Shown: positions 8,566 through 17,544 of the stretch, one piece after another
How positions within the stretch are numbered: position 1 is the first letter of the stretch
Layout: the number at the start of each line of letters is the position of its first letter
Assembly (NCBI GenBank): GCA_964293475.1
Contig: CAXYYJ010000001.1
Span: 62,001 to 126,000 of the forward strand
Direction: 5' to 3'
Length of the DNA stretch: 64,000 bases
From: UBA12170 sp964293475
GTDB lineage: Bacteria > Bacteroidota > Bacteroidia > Bacteroidales > UBA12170
The notes under the pieces: generated by a model
Told to the model about the DNA's origin: nothing
Database searches by the model: none
What the model saw: the letters and a program-made list of their open reading frames with translations, nothing else
Program-made: the position numbers and the translations under genes

Positions 8566-9300
8566 CTATTTTCTGTCGCCCAAAAAACGCAACAGGAAAA
8601 GGAAAAGATTAATGAAATCCAAATACAGTGTCAGCGCGCCCATAATGGCCAATTTATCGGTGTCGTTGCCCGAATAAGAACCCACCGACATACCAATATT
8701 TTTGAGCTTCTGAACATCATAGGCTGTTAAACCTGTGAATATCAATACTCCAAGAATGGAAATGATGTATTCCATGGTTCCGCTGTGCATAAAAAAGTTA
8801 ACCACACTGGCTAAGATAATTCCGATAAGAGCCATCATTAAAATAGAGCCAAATTTGGTAAGGTCGGTTTTTGTGGTATAACCTATCAAAGCCATCAAAC
8901 CAAAGGTTCCGCTGGTAACAATGAAAGTTGAAAACACCGAAGCCGAAGTGAACGCGAGCAAAATAAAGCTCATACTCATTCCCATCAACAAGCTGTAAAC
9001 CACAAAAAGCAGCAACAACATATTGCGTGATAGCGACTGAAATTTAAAGCTGATAAAAAATACAAAAGCCAATGGAGCCAACATCACCACCCAACCCAAA
9101 ATAGACATTCCGCCTGTTTCAGTATTTACCAGAAGGCTCATCAGCTGGGCAGATCCGGCAAAAACATAAGCAGTTAAAGCTGTAACACCCAATGCTAAAA
9201 ACATCCATGCAAAAACTCTCGACATAAAGGTCTTGGCTACTGTGTCAGAAGCAATGTTTCTTTCGTAAGTGGAAGTAAATCCTTTGTTTTCTTGCAACAT
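8566..9300 (-). CDS. Bax inhibitor-1/YccA family membrane protein
   Basis: The chosen start is the ATG at 9298-9300 (MLQENKGFTSTYERNIAS), giving 244 residues; an in-frame ATG 11 codons upstream is possible. Seven hydrophobic segments cover residues about 30-235. The C-terminal pattern LGVLIFTGLTAYDVQKLKNI and GALTLYLDFINLFLFLLRFLG is diagnostic for the BI-1/YccA (TMBIM) family, including the aspartates that form the pH-sensitive pair in the bacterial homologue BsYetJ. The family is linked to Ca2+ leak and membrane stress, but the role in Bacteroidota is not settled. It lies between folE and fabD on the same strand. Confidence 0.93.
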   Translation of the reverse strand: MLQENKGFTSTYERNIASDTVAKTFMSRVFAWMFLALGVTALTAYVFAGSAQLMSLLVNTETGGMSILGWVVMLAPLAFVFFISFKFQSLSRNMLLLLFVVYSLLMGMSMSFILLAFTSASVFSTFIVTSGTFGLMALIGYTTKTDLTKFGSILMMALIGIILASVVNFFMHSGTMEYIISILGVLIFTGLTAYDVQKLKNIGMSVGSYSGNDTDKLAIMGALTLYLDFINLFLFLLRFLGDRK

Positions 9301-9384
9301 ATCTATAAAATTTTTAGTTTCAATTGAAGGCATAAAAATAATGCCAAATGGGTAAACTTCGTTAAAAATGAAAAAATTTTGACA

Positions 9385-9984
9385 TTATGACAGATTTGAA
9401 CCAATGAGATGGATAAACTCTTCGCGGGTTTCCTTATTTTTAAAAGCTCCTGTAAAATCTGATGTTGTGGTTACACTGTTTTGTTTTTGAACGCCCCTCA
9501 TGGCCATGCAAAGGTGTTTGGCTTCTATTACCACTGCAACTCCCAAGGGATTTAGCGTGTTTTGAATGCATTCTTTAATCTGAGTGGTAAGCCTTTCCTG
9601 CACCTGCAAACGGCGGGCATAAGCTTCAACCACGCGGGCTATTTTGCTGAGTCCGGTGATATAACCATTGGGAATATAGGCCACATGGGCTTTGCCAATA
9701 AAGGGAATCATATGGTGCTCGCACATGCTGTAAACTTCGATATTCTTCACAATAACCATTTCACGGTAATCTTCTTTGAACATGGCTCCTCTCAGAATTT
9801 CTTCGGGGTTTTGATCGTAGCCCTGGGTGAGAAACTGAATGGATTTTCCAACTCTTCTGGGGGTATCTAAAAGGCCCTCACGCTCGGGGTCTTCGCCAAT
9901 GAGTTTCAGAATTTCGTAGTAATGATGACTGAGTTGTTTGAGTTTTTCGGGCTCCCACTGCTCTATTTTTTGATAATCGTACAT
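9385..9984 (-). CDS. folE: GTP cyclohydrolase I FolE
   Basis: This 199-residue protein has the zinc-binding and catalytic motifs of type I GTP cyclohydrolase: MCEHHMIPFIGKAHVAYIPNG (Cys and His ligands), GLSKIARVVEAYARRLQ, and the second zinc cysteine in AKHLCMAMRG. It converts GTP to 7,8-dihydroneopterin triphosphate, the shared precursor for folate and, through QueD, for queuosine. The queD-like gene lies 27 bases upstream on the same strand, so the two are almost surely co-transcribed, suggesting a deazapurine or pterin role as well as folate. Confidence 0.97.
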   Translation of the reverse strand: MYDYQKIEQWEPEKLKQLSHHYYEILKLIGEDPEREGLLDTPRRVGKSIQFLTQGYDQNPEEILRGAMFKEDYREMVIVKNIEVYSMCEHHMIPFIGKAHVAYIPNGYITGLSKIARVVEAYARRLQVQERLTTQIKECIQNTLNPLGVAVVIEAKHLCMAMRGVQKQNSVTTTSDFTGAFKNKETREEFIHLIGSNLS

Positions 9985-10011
9985 GATTGTTGTTATTAAT
10001 TTGTAAATGAA

Positions 10012-10425
10012 TTAGTTACCATAGTATTCCACAAAATTATTCTCCGTTTCAGTAATTTTTACACAATGCAATTGCGCCCCCATTTGCTCAATTTCAGCTT
10101 CAAGTTGTTCCCAAATACTCACACACAACACCTCGGTTGAAGTAAACTTCCCCAAAAGAAAGTCCACCTCCACATTCAAATTCTTGTGGTCGAGTTTATC
10201 TGTAATCTTTCTGCGAATAAGCTCTTTGAGCGAAGTTAGATTGATGAGAAAACCGGTTTTGGGGTTTATTTCACCTTTAACTGTAACAAAAAGCTCGTAG
10301 TTGTGGCCGTGCCAATTGGGGTTGGAACATTTTCCAAAAACTTCCAGATTGGTTTTATCGTCAAAGTCTGGATGAAAGAGACGGTGGGCTGCATTAAATC
10401 GTTCGCGACGGGTGATGAATATCAT
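10012..10425 (-). CDS. queD: 6-carboxytetrahydropterin synthase QueD / PTPS family
   Basis: This 137-residue protein has the family zinc ligands in NAAHRL near residue 13 and WHGHNYEL near residue 40, with the catalytic cysteine of FGKCSNPNWHGH just before. The C-terminal part has TSTEVLCVSIWEQL and the glutamate-bearing KITETENNFVEYYG. It acts on dihydroneopterin triphosphate made by FolE, encoded 27 bases downstream, to give 6-carboxytetrahydropterin in queuosine biosynthesis or pyruvoyl-tetrahydropterin in relatives. The sequence does not separate these two activities with certainty; the pairing with folE and the bacterial context favour QueD. Confidence 0.9.
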   Translation of the reverse strand: MIFITRRERFNAAHRLFHPDFDDKTNLEVFGKCSNPNWHGHNYELFVTVKGEINPKTGFLINLTSLKELIRRKITDKLDHKNLNVEVDFLLGKFTSTEVLCVSIWEQLEAEIEQMGAQLHCVKITETENNFVEYYGN

Positions 10426-10495
10426 GGGTATTTTGACTAAGTTTTATGACGCAAAGTTAAACAAAAAGTATTTTCCTGGTCATCTTTAGAATTCT

Positions 10496-10885
10496 TTATG
10501 ATTTCGACGAAGGAAAAAGTTTGATTACCGTATTGAGTTCAAAAGCGGTAAAGAGAAAATAATTGACAAAAAACGCAATGATAAAACCTATGGCATCGGG
10601 TCGGTTAAAAAGCACATAAATGAGCATGATGGCCAGATACAGCAGTATTTTAACGGTGGTAATGAGCATGAAACTAAATACAAATCGCTTGGGATTTCCT
10701 TCGGTGGAGACCAATAAATAGCGATGCATGAGCAAGGTAAATGTCATAAAAAATAAAACCACAAAGGGCCACGACCTGCTGAACCAACGCACCTCGACCT
10801 GAGTGGAAAGTACAAATTGAAGAATTCCAGCTATAAGGGTGAAAATGAGCAAATTGTTTAGAAATTTCTTTAGTTTTTCCTTCAT
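10496..10885 (-). CDS. Small four-helix membrane protein (AtpI-like position)
   Basis: This 129-residue protein has four hydrophobic segments (about 11-28, 38-56, 68-92 and 96-118) and few polar residues between them. No domain is recognised from sequence. Its place directly after the AtpZ-type gene (2 bases between stop and start) matches a small membrane gene often found just before atpB in Bacteroidota, where such proteins may aid ATP synthase c-ring assembly or Mg2+ supply. That assignment rests on context, and no ATP synthase genes follow here: the next gene is queD. Confidence 0.6.
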   Translation of the reverse strand: MKEKLKKFLNNLLIFTLIAGILQFVLSTQVEVRWFSRSWPFVVLFFMTFTLLMHRYLLVSTEGNPKRFVFSFMLITTVKILLYLAIMLIYVLFNRPDAIGFIIAFFVNYFLFTAFELNTVIKLFPSSKS

Positions 10886-10887
10886 AT

Positions 10888-11103
10888 TTACTTTTTAATG
10901 AAATCTTTAACAGAAATATAGATTGCCAAAGCAACAGATCCAAGGGAGAACAAAACAGTGAAAACGGGAAAGCCCCAGTTGAGATACTCATCGAGTTTTA
11001 ATCCACCAAAGGTGCCCAAAACAATAATGGCCATCATTTGAAAAGCCAGGTTAGAGTATTTGGCGTAGGATTTAAATTTATTTTTTTCCGGCAGCTGCGG
11101 CAT
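10888..11103 (-). CDS. AtpZ/AtpI family small membrane protein
   Basis: This 71-residue protein has two membrane helices (about 19-38 and 47-66), separated by GGLKLDEYLNWGFP, the short loop pattern of AtpZ/AtpI accessory proteins of F-type ATP synthase. Its start overlaps the bactofilin gene by 26 bases, pointing to translational coupling. Upstream are bactofilin and porW, a gene order often seen in Bacteroidota, usually followed by atpB; the ATP synthase genes are missing from this place. Confidence 0.8.
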   Translation of the reverse strand: MPQLPEKNKFKSYAKYSNLAFQMMAIIVLGTFGGLKLDEYLNWGFPVFTVLFSLGSVALAIYISVKDFIKK

Positions 11104-11458
11104 TGGAATTGCTCATTTGGCAATGGCCAGAGAAAAATGCACCGGCTTCAATTGCTATTCTGGAAGTAGTTATATTACCTTCCATTTTGCTTGTGGCGGT
11201 AAAACTAACCAACTCTTCTACCTTAAGACTGCCTTTAACAATTCCGGAAATGTCGGCATTCTTGCACACTATGTCGCCTTCTACCGATCCGCTTTTACCA
11301 ATCACAACTTTGCCCTTCGATTGAATTGTTCCCACCAGTCGGCCCACAATTCTAAAATCACCATCGGAAATTACATCTCCGGTGATGATGGTACCGGAAC
11401 CAATGGTATTAATATTATCTACATCGTACTCGTTATTTTTTGCCATGATATGATTCAA
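11078..11458 (-). CDS. Bactofilin (polymer-forming cytoskeletal protein)
   Basis: This 126-residue protein fits the DUF583/bactofilin family: repeated beta-helix turns such as GSGTIITGDVISDGDFRIVG, GKVVIGKSGSVEGDIVC and MEGNITTSRIAIEAGAFFSGHC. Bactofilins self-assemble into cytoskeletal filaments, often linked to the membrane and to cell-wall or envelope machinery. It lies 35 bases downstream of porW and overlaps the AtpZ-type gene by 26 bases, so it is likely part of one transcript. An envelope-patterning role is inferred. The start at MNHIMAKNNEYD could also be the second methionine. Confidence 0.93.
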   Translation of the reverse strand: MNHIMAKNNEYDVDNINTIGSGTIITGDVISDGDFRIVGRLVGTIQSKGKVVIGKSGSVEGDIVCKNADISGIVKGSLKVEELVSFTATSKMEGNITTSRIAIEAGAFFSGHCQMSNSNAAAAGKK

Positions 11459-11493
11459 TTTAACAAATTCCTAAAAAAGATAGGGCGAAGCTA

Positions 11494-14160
11494 CTACTTT
11501 AAATACTCTTTTTCAAATAGTTTTAAATATTTCTCCACATCTTTATCCTGATATAGTTTTGGATAGTTTTCCAAACTAATGATAAATGGCTTATAATTAG
11601 ATAGTTCTCCCTCGGGAAACACATAAACACTGCTTAAAATATTGCGATAATATAACATTGCTTTCTCTGCCGAAGCGAATCTGTTTATGGTAATCATGTG
11701 CCAATTGTCATCGAAGATTAAGCTCGAAATATTCAGATTTTCGAGTGAGTAGGACTTGCGGTGAAAATCGGATATTCTCGTTTTCACTGCATTCACATTC
11801 ACCTTACTGCCATCGACCAGCAAAATGAAATAATGCTCAGATTCTCTATTTATGGTATATATGGACAAGGCAGATTCCATTTGTTGCTTCGCCAAAAGCT
11901 CCTCAGGACTCAAGTCGGCATCGGGATTAAAAAGCCCCAGATTCTGCAAGATGTTTTCGGCCAAAGGCACTACTTCGGCGTCGGGATATTGTTTTATCAG
12001 CTTTTCTAAATTCACCGTCATAGAATCTACAACATCGGTTTTGGCCATGGAAATAGCTTTCAGGTACAAGAATTTGGGGATGAGCTCATCTTTTTTATTC
12101 AACTCAAATGCCTGATCGGAATTATAAACCACCATGGTATACTGTCCTTTTTCGTAGGCCTGATAAGTCTTTTCGTATAAATCGGCCAAAAAGTGATGCT
12201 TTTTCTGAAGCTCCTTATAATAATCGGGGTCTAACAACAATTTGGCATAGTCGCTTTCGGGATACAGATTTAAAATCAAATCCTTGTATACCTGCGCATT
12301 GGCATCATCGCCCTGGTCTTTATACAGCAAATAGAGCTGAAAATAAACCTGAATGCTCAACTCATGCTCCACCTGATTGCGTTTTTGAAATTCGCTAAAC
12401 GTTTCGATAGATTCCGAATTTTTCTGCAATCCTTCTTTATAGATAAATCCGGCATGATAGAGCGCCTGGCTAATCTTTTCCTTCGACTCTGCCATTTTCT
12501 CATCATCGAGGGGTATTTTCTGCAAATAGAAGTTTCGATCCTTTGGATTGGTTACCAGTGCCGGACCGTTAGAAGTGGAATCTGAGCGCACACTATCTGC
12601 TACCAAACCATCATCTTCAACTTCATCGGGCATGGTTATAACTTCTTGTTTATTGCTTAGTCTCCAGTTGTCTTCGAGCTTACGTGTGCCCCATTTTCCC
12701 AGAAACTCTGTATAGCCCATGCTCATGGCTTGTGGATTGTAGAAATACCAGCCTCCACCAACGGGGGCACCGCCAGGTGCCATGCTCACACGGTTCTGAG
12801 CACTCATGGCAATGGCTTGCTGTCGCATTTGTTCTTCCTCCCTGATGCGTTCTTCCTCTGCTTCAATCTTAGCAATAATAGAATCTATAATTGCGTCAAG
12901 CTGCGGGCGCGGGAGCGCAGCAAGCCCCTGTAAAGAATCTTCCAGCTGAACCACTTTCAACTGATTTACCAATTCGCTTACGGTGGTGGTTTTTATTTTT
13001 ACATTGGCATAATCGGGATAATCTTTGGGGAGAAACATAATGGCAGTGTCGTAATAGGCCCCGCAATTAATATAGTCCTTGCGCTCGTAATACAGTTCGG
13101 CTGAGGAAATGGAAGAAACCGCCTTTTGAAAATCGTTCTCCACACTTGTGGCTACTGATTTGGTAAAATAACCCAATGCCAGAGCCTGCTCATTATCTTC
13201 CTGTGCCACCTCACCGAGAGCGTAATATATCTGATCTAAAAATTTCTGATTTTTAAAGTCCTTAAGCATTTTGGTTAAACTTTTTACCAAATCCTTGCTG
13301 TCGGAGCTTTCGGAGTCGTATAATTTGGCCAGATTAATTTTGGCATTGAAAGTCATTCGGTAGTCGGTATTTTTCTTTAAAATTTGCTGATACAGAACCA
13401 CAGCCTCTTTAGGCTTGTCCAACTCCTGATAAATCTGAGCCAGAATAAATACCATCCGTGCATTCAGATTCTTTGCCCTGATTTTAAATATTGCTTCTTT
13501 CAAAAATGGGATGGCTTTTTCCGGATTGCCTTGTTTGATGTACAAATCGGCAAAAACAGTTTTCATATCCTGATCTAAATAGTCCTCCATTTTTTCTTTC
13601 CCCATTTTGCTGCTGAGCAAATCGAGATAGGTTTCGGCTTTTTGATAGTTTTCGAGCTCTATATAGGTCTTGGCCAACCATAACATGGCCTCGTACTGAA
13701 TGGGATCGTAGTGGTATTTTTTAATCATGAAGTCGAAAGTCATTCGGGCACTTTGAAATTCATGCTTATAGAAATAGGCTTTTCCAATGAGAAAATAACT
13801 TTGCGGAACCCAATTACAGAACTCTCTGTTATCGAACCACATAGTATGGCTTTGAGCAACCATGGAGCCTTTCTCAATGGCCCTGTCGCTAAAAGATGCC
13901 AGGCTGGATCCCATTTTCTCATCACCGTAATTGTAAACGGGGAGAATCTTATTATAATTATCGACAGTGGTTTTGTGCAACTCTCTGGCTCCTTCTTTCA
14001 GGCTTTCGTTTCCGTTCCACCACCCATTATAATGAGCTGTTACATTGTGGAATGCTCTGCGGGTCCAGGTATTTTTCCTTGTTGAACAACTTGTAACAAT
14101 CATCCCCGCAAAAAAAACAAGCAGGAAAACGAAATATATTTTGTGTAGGGCTATTTTCAA
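11494..14160 (-). CDS. porW: Type IX secretion lipoprotein PorW/SprE
   Basis: This 888-residue protein starts with a lipoprotein signal peptide (lipobox VTSC, Cys25) followed by the conserved STRKNTWTRRAFHNVTAHYNGWWNG typical of PorW/SprE (motif about residues 26-50). It contains long tetratricopeptide arrays at about residues 120-380 and 570-720, and a region near 785-860 with repeated short helix-strand units. PorW is an outer-membrane-associated T9SS component, needed for secretion and gliding in model species. The gene is divergent from an M23 peptidase gene and precedes bactofilin. The core porPKLMN genes lie about 48 kb away in the same window. Confidence 0.93.
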   Translation of the reverse strand: MKIALHKIYFVFLLVFFAGMIVTSCSTRKNTWTRRAFHNVTAHYNGWWNGNESLKEGARELHKTTVDNYNKILPVYNYGDEKMGSSLASFSDRAIEKGSMVAQSHTMWFDNREFCNWVPQSYFLIGKAYFYKHEFQSARMTFDFMIKKYHYDPIQYEAMLWLAKTYIELENYQKAETYLDLLSSKMGKEKMEDYLDQDMKTVFADLYIKQGNPEKAIPFLKEAIFKIRAKNLNARMVFILAQIYQELDKPKEAVVLYQQILKKNTDYRMTFNAKINLAKLYDSESSDSKDLVKSLTKMLKDFKNQKFLDQIYYALGEVAQEDNEQALALGYFTKSVATSVENDFQKAVSSISSAELYYERKDYINCGAYYDTAIMFLPKDYPDYANVKIKTTTVSELVNQLKVVQLEDSLQGLAALPRPQLDAIIDSIIAKIEAEEERIREEEQMRQQAIAMSAQNRVSMAPGGAPVGGGWYFYNPQAMSMGYTEFLGKWGTRKLEDNWRLSNKQEVITMPDEVEDDGLVADSVRSDSTSNGPALVTNPKDRNFYLQKIPLDDEKMAESKEKISQALYHAGFIYKEGLQKNSESIETFSEFQKRNQVEHELSIQVYFQLYLLYKDQGDDANAQVYKDLILNLYPESDYAKLLLDPDYYKELQKKHHFLADLYEKTYQAYEKGQYTMVVYNSDQAFELNKKDELIPKFLYLKAISMAKTDVVDSMTVNLEKLIKQYPDAEVVPLAENILQNLGLFNPDADLSPEELLAKQQMESALSIYTINRESEHYFILLVDGSKVNVNAVKTRISDFHRKSYSLENLNISSLIFDDNWHMITINRFASAEKAMLYYRNILSSVYVFPEGELSNYKPFIISLENYPKLYQDKDVEKYLKLFEKEYLK

Positions 14161-14432
14161 TGAATTATTGGTTTTGTTTAACTTATTGAATTTTAATTAT
14201 TTAATTATCACAATTATAACCGCATTTTTTCATTTTTTATTGATGCGGCTTCTCGTCAGCACTTTGATAGGAGATTTGTCCTATGTTGGCCATGCCAGCA
14301 CAAAACTAACTTCTTTTCTGCAAAATTATTTTATTTTTCAGAAAAAACTATTTCAACTTTCGTATAGGCCGCATGATGAATCAATATTAAAAACATATCT
14401 ATTTAAAAGAAAAAATTTTCATCTTTGCAATT

Positions 14433-15314
14433 ATGTCAGAACCATCGAAAAATAAAAAACGTTTTACCAAATTGCGTCATAAATACCGCCTGGTACTCAT
14501 AAACGAGGATAGTTATGAGCAGCGCATAAGTTTCAGATTATCAAAGCTTAATATTTATACCACCTTTATTTTGATTTCGTTGTTCTGGATTGTGCTGATG
14601 ATATTTTTCCTGGCGTTTACGAGTCTTAGAGAATATATCCCCGGTTACGCCGACCCCCGAATGCGACAAGACTTGTACAAACTCGGTCACTCACTCGATT
14701 CTTTGGAAAACAAATTAAGAGCCAACGATTTATATATTGAGAATATTCGCAAGGTATTGAGCGGCGACGATTTCGAATCGAGCGACAGCGTTCAAAAATC
14801 GCGCCCACGAGTCAACAAATCAGACATTAACAACTATATTTCGCCCGAAGACAGCCTCCTAAGAATTGAGCAGGAAAGTCTGGATCAGTTCAACATTTAC
14901 TATCTGGAGTCGGACGATGTGTATGATGAAAAGCTTTCCAAAGGGCCAAAGGTATATTTTGCTCCGCTGTCGGGGGTTATCACCAATCAATTTGACCCCA
15001 ATTCCACCCATTTTGGTATCGATATTGTAGCGAAATACAACGATGCCATAAAAGCCATTGACGACGGGGTGGTTATTTTTGCCGAATGGACTTTAAATAC
15101 TGGTTATGTGATTATGATTCAACACTCGGGAAATACTATTTCCGCATACAAACATAATTCTGCTCTGCTGAAAAAAGCAGGTGAATTTGTTAAAGCCGGG
15201 GAGCTCATCTCCATTATAGGAAACTCTGGCGAACTTACCTCAGGCCCGCATTTACATTTTGAGCTTTGGGTAGATGGAAGCCCTGTAAATCCAATGCAAT
15301 ATATCGCCTTCTAA
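14433..15314 (+). CDS. M23 family membrane-anchored metallopeptidase
   Basis: This 293-residue protein has a single N-terminal membrane helix (about 42-64), a short coiled-coil stretch (about 85-110) and a C-terminal LytM/M23 domain from about residue 175. The zinc motifs are intact: HFGIDIV (HxxxD) and HLHFELW (HxH), so it should be an active peptidoglycan endopeptidase in the periplasm. The layout matches the M23 gene divergent from porW/sprE in many Bacteroidota. A TTTG box ends only 5 bases before the ATG, so the transcript may be nearly leaderless. The intergenic space with porW is 272 bases. Confidence 0.93.
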   Translation: MSEPSKNKKRFTKLRHKYRLVLINEDSYEQRISFRLSKLNIYTTFILISLFWIVLMIFFLAFTSLREYIPGYADPRMRQDLYKLGHSLDSLENKLRANDLYIENIRKVLSGDDFESSDSVQKSRPRVNKSDINNYISPEDSLLRIEQESLDQFNIYYLESDDVYDEKLSKGPKVYFAPLSGVITNQFDPNSTHFGIDIVAKYNDAIKAIDDGVVIFAEWTLNTGYVIMIQHSGNTISAYKHNSALLKKAGEFVKAGELISIIGNSGELTSGPHLHFELWVDGSPVNPMQYIAF

Positions 15315-15339
15315 AAATAAAAGCCCCTTATCGGAGCTT
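15315..15339 (-). terminator. Weak terminator of the LruC lipoprotein gene
   Basis: On the minus strand, AAGCTCC-GATAA-GGGGCTT forms a 7-bp stem with one mismatch, followed by TTTTATTTTT. It sits between the convergent M23 and LruC genes. Confidence 0.5.
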
Positions 15340-15363
15340 CTATTTCTTACAAATTTAAACGTG

Positions 15364-17403
15364 TTAATAAACCAGATACTGGTTATTTCTATATCCATCC
15401 TGATCCTTATACCAATCAGGATAATTTACTCCACCTGATTCTGCCCAATTGCCAAATTTGGTGTATCCGTAAATAATGGGCACCTTCTCCTGCAGATAAA
15501 CAAAATCGTGGATAATATCTATGCCCCAGGGTAAATTGGAAACATTTTTGTAGTAGCGGCCAGTTGCGGGATTCGAATTATCATCTTTGGTTCCAAAATA
15601 GGTGGAATTCACCAATGAAGTTGGGGCAAAATCGGCCATATGGACTTCTCTTCCCCGGTCGCCATTAATAAATATAAATGGATTTTTAGCCCCAAAATCG
15701 TCAGCCAAAATGGGCGTGGCATACTTAATAACCATTTGTCTTTCAGGATTTTCATGATAGCTTGCCCAGGCGTCGTCGAAAAGCATAATAACAGGCTTCG
15801 ATTGGCTGGCTTCGAGTCCTTTTCCATTTAAGGTAACTACACCTGCGCTGATATGACTACCGATAACACTTTGAATGAGAGCTTCATCCATATCCAGTTC
15901 AATACCAAATCCATTTCTGTAACTTCCCCCGACATTTTTAATCTTGAAATCGAGAATGGTTTCCACTATTCTGTCCGACGAGTTAAACACGTGGGTATAC
16001 CTGTAATTCAATACCAAATCGTTGAAATCGTAATCGCCTTCGTTGGGCCACAAGTCTTCAAAAGCATAACTTCCCCAGCCATAAACCGAAGGTGTGTAGG
16101 TGTCGTAGGCTCTATCGGGGTCATTTGGATATTCATCATAGAAATCAATGATTCCGTCGTCGTCGGCATCGTCATCGGGAATTAAATTTTCATCCACTGG
16201 CATGGTGGCCAAATCGTGGATATAATTGTCGTTAAAACTCCAGCGCTCTTCAAAACCCCCTGTAACTGTGTCCATGATATAGGTTCGACCCACATGTGTA
16301 TTTAGCTCATCGATCCAAATATTCGATGCCCACCACAACTCCTGATTCCGGTCGAAAGTAAGTGAATTGGGATAATTGGGCAAATTGTCGGCGGAGATTC
16401 TTATGGCATTGATGGTATTTCCTCCCGCAAATTCGCATTTATACAAACCCGATTCGCTGGAAATATACAATCTGCCATTATCTGCAAACACCACATCTCC
16501 CCCATCTATATCATGCAATCCGTAAATTCTGTAATAGGAAACCATTCTTCCGTTGGATGGATTCACAATTAGCATCCAGTAGCCAAACGAATAATAAAGC
16601 ATTCCATCGTTCATATTATAGGCCAGCCTTGGTCCCTGATAGCCCGTATTTCCTTTGTAGGTCCATATCTGGGTATTTAAATCGTATGAATAAAGTTTGT
16701 AAGGATAGCTGATGCCAATGGCATATAGAACTTCGGCTATGGGATCGATGGCACAGGCCCAGCTTCCACCCATTGTAGAGGGAAGATTGGGTAACATTGT
16801 TACTGCTCCCGTGATTGGGTTGATGCTATACATTTCGCTTAGACTGTTAACAGCATATAAAATATCGGTGGGGTCGTCCATTTTGTCTCTGTTTCTTACG
16901 GGGGTTGACACCGCAGGAAAATCTAAAGTCATTTTGTTGGAATTAATTGGTACCAGCATTGACTGATAAACTCCCATATCGTTTTGAACAACATATAAAG
17001 TGTCGTAATAACTTGGTATGGTGAAATTCAATGTAAAATTTGGGTCGGTTGTTATTTGAACAGCACTCAAATTATTCATCACATCGACCAGATTAACTGT
17101 CTGACTCACATCGCCCCCATCATCTCCTTTTGCTGTAACATCCACAGTAGTTCCCTGAGAATTGTAGAGATAAACCGAGTATTTTATATCGCCGGCATCT
17201 TTGGAGCTTTTAAACCCGTTGATGGTAATTTCCATCTCTTTAGATGTGGAGAAATTAAAGGTTTGTGGAATTTTCAGATCATTCATATTGAACAATGTAT
17301 CACCCGGATCCACCGGTCTCTCCTGATTGTCCAACTCCTTCTTGCACTCGGTTGTTATTAGCATCAGTGGTATGGCTAATAACCAAATTATACTTCTTCT
17401 CAT
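15364..17403 (-). CDS. LruC-domain lipoprotein
   Basis: The chosen start is the ATG at 17401-17403 (MRRSIIWLLAIPLMLITTECK), which places a lipobox cysteine (TTEC) after a proper signal peptide; the longer frame begins with an unlikely lysine-rich extension. It gives 679 residues. The N-terminal third is beta-rich; the middle (about 190-420) has YVTN-like repeats such as LYAVNSLSEMYSINPITGAV and LYISSESGLYKCEF. The C-terminal part from about 430 carries DDDADDDGIIDFYDEYPNDP and AFEDLWPNEGDYDFNDLVL, the signature of the LruC domain. It is probably an outer-membrane, possibly surface-exposed, calcium-binding or adhesin-like lipoprotein. It is convergent with the M23 gene. Confidence 0.85.
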   Translation of the reverse strand: MRRSIIWLLAIPLMLITTECKKELDNQERPVDPGDTLFNMNDLKIPQTFNFSTSKEMEITINGFKSSKDAGDIKYSVYLYNSQGTTVDVTAKGDDGGDVSQTVNLVDVMNNLSAVQITTDPNFTLNFTIPSYYDTLYVVQNDMGVYQSMLVPINSNKMTLDFPAVSTPVRNRDKMDDPTDILYAVNSLSEMYSINPITGAVTMLPNLPSTMGGSWACAIDPIAEVLYAIGISYPYKLYSYDLNTQIWTYKGNTGYQGPRLAYNMNDGMLYYSFGYWMLIVNPSNGRMVSYYRIYGLHDIDGGDVVFADNGRLYISSESGLYKCEFAGGNTINAIRISADNLPNYPNSLTFDRNQELWWASNIWIDELNTHVGRTYIMDTVTGGFEERWSFNDNYIHDLATMPVDENLIPDDDADDDGIIDFYDEYPNDPDRAYDTYTPSVYGWGSYAFEDLWPNEGDYDFNDLVLNYRYTHVFNSSDRIVETILDFKIKNVGGSYRNGFGIELDMDEALIQSVIGSHISAGVVTLNGKGLEASQSKPVIMLFDDAWASYHENPERQMVIKYATPILADDFGAKNPFIFINGDRGREVHMADFAPTSLVNSTYFGTKDDNSNPATGRYYKNVSNLPWGIDIIHDFVYLQEKVPIIYGYTKFGNWAESGGVNYPDWYKDQDGYRNNQYLVY

Positions 17404-17544
17404 AATTGTTCCTTTCTTTTTAATGATTTCAATTTGTTTAATGAAGATAGTGAATTTTTCTACAAAAATCAATGTCGGTTTACATTCAGTTGCGAAAAAA
17501 ATTCACTATCCCATTTAGCAGTCAAGGCTAAAGATTACAATCGC

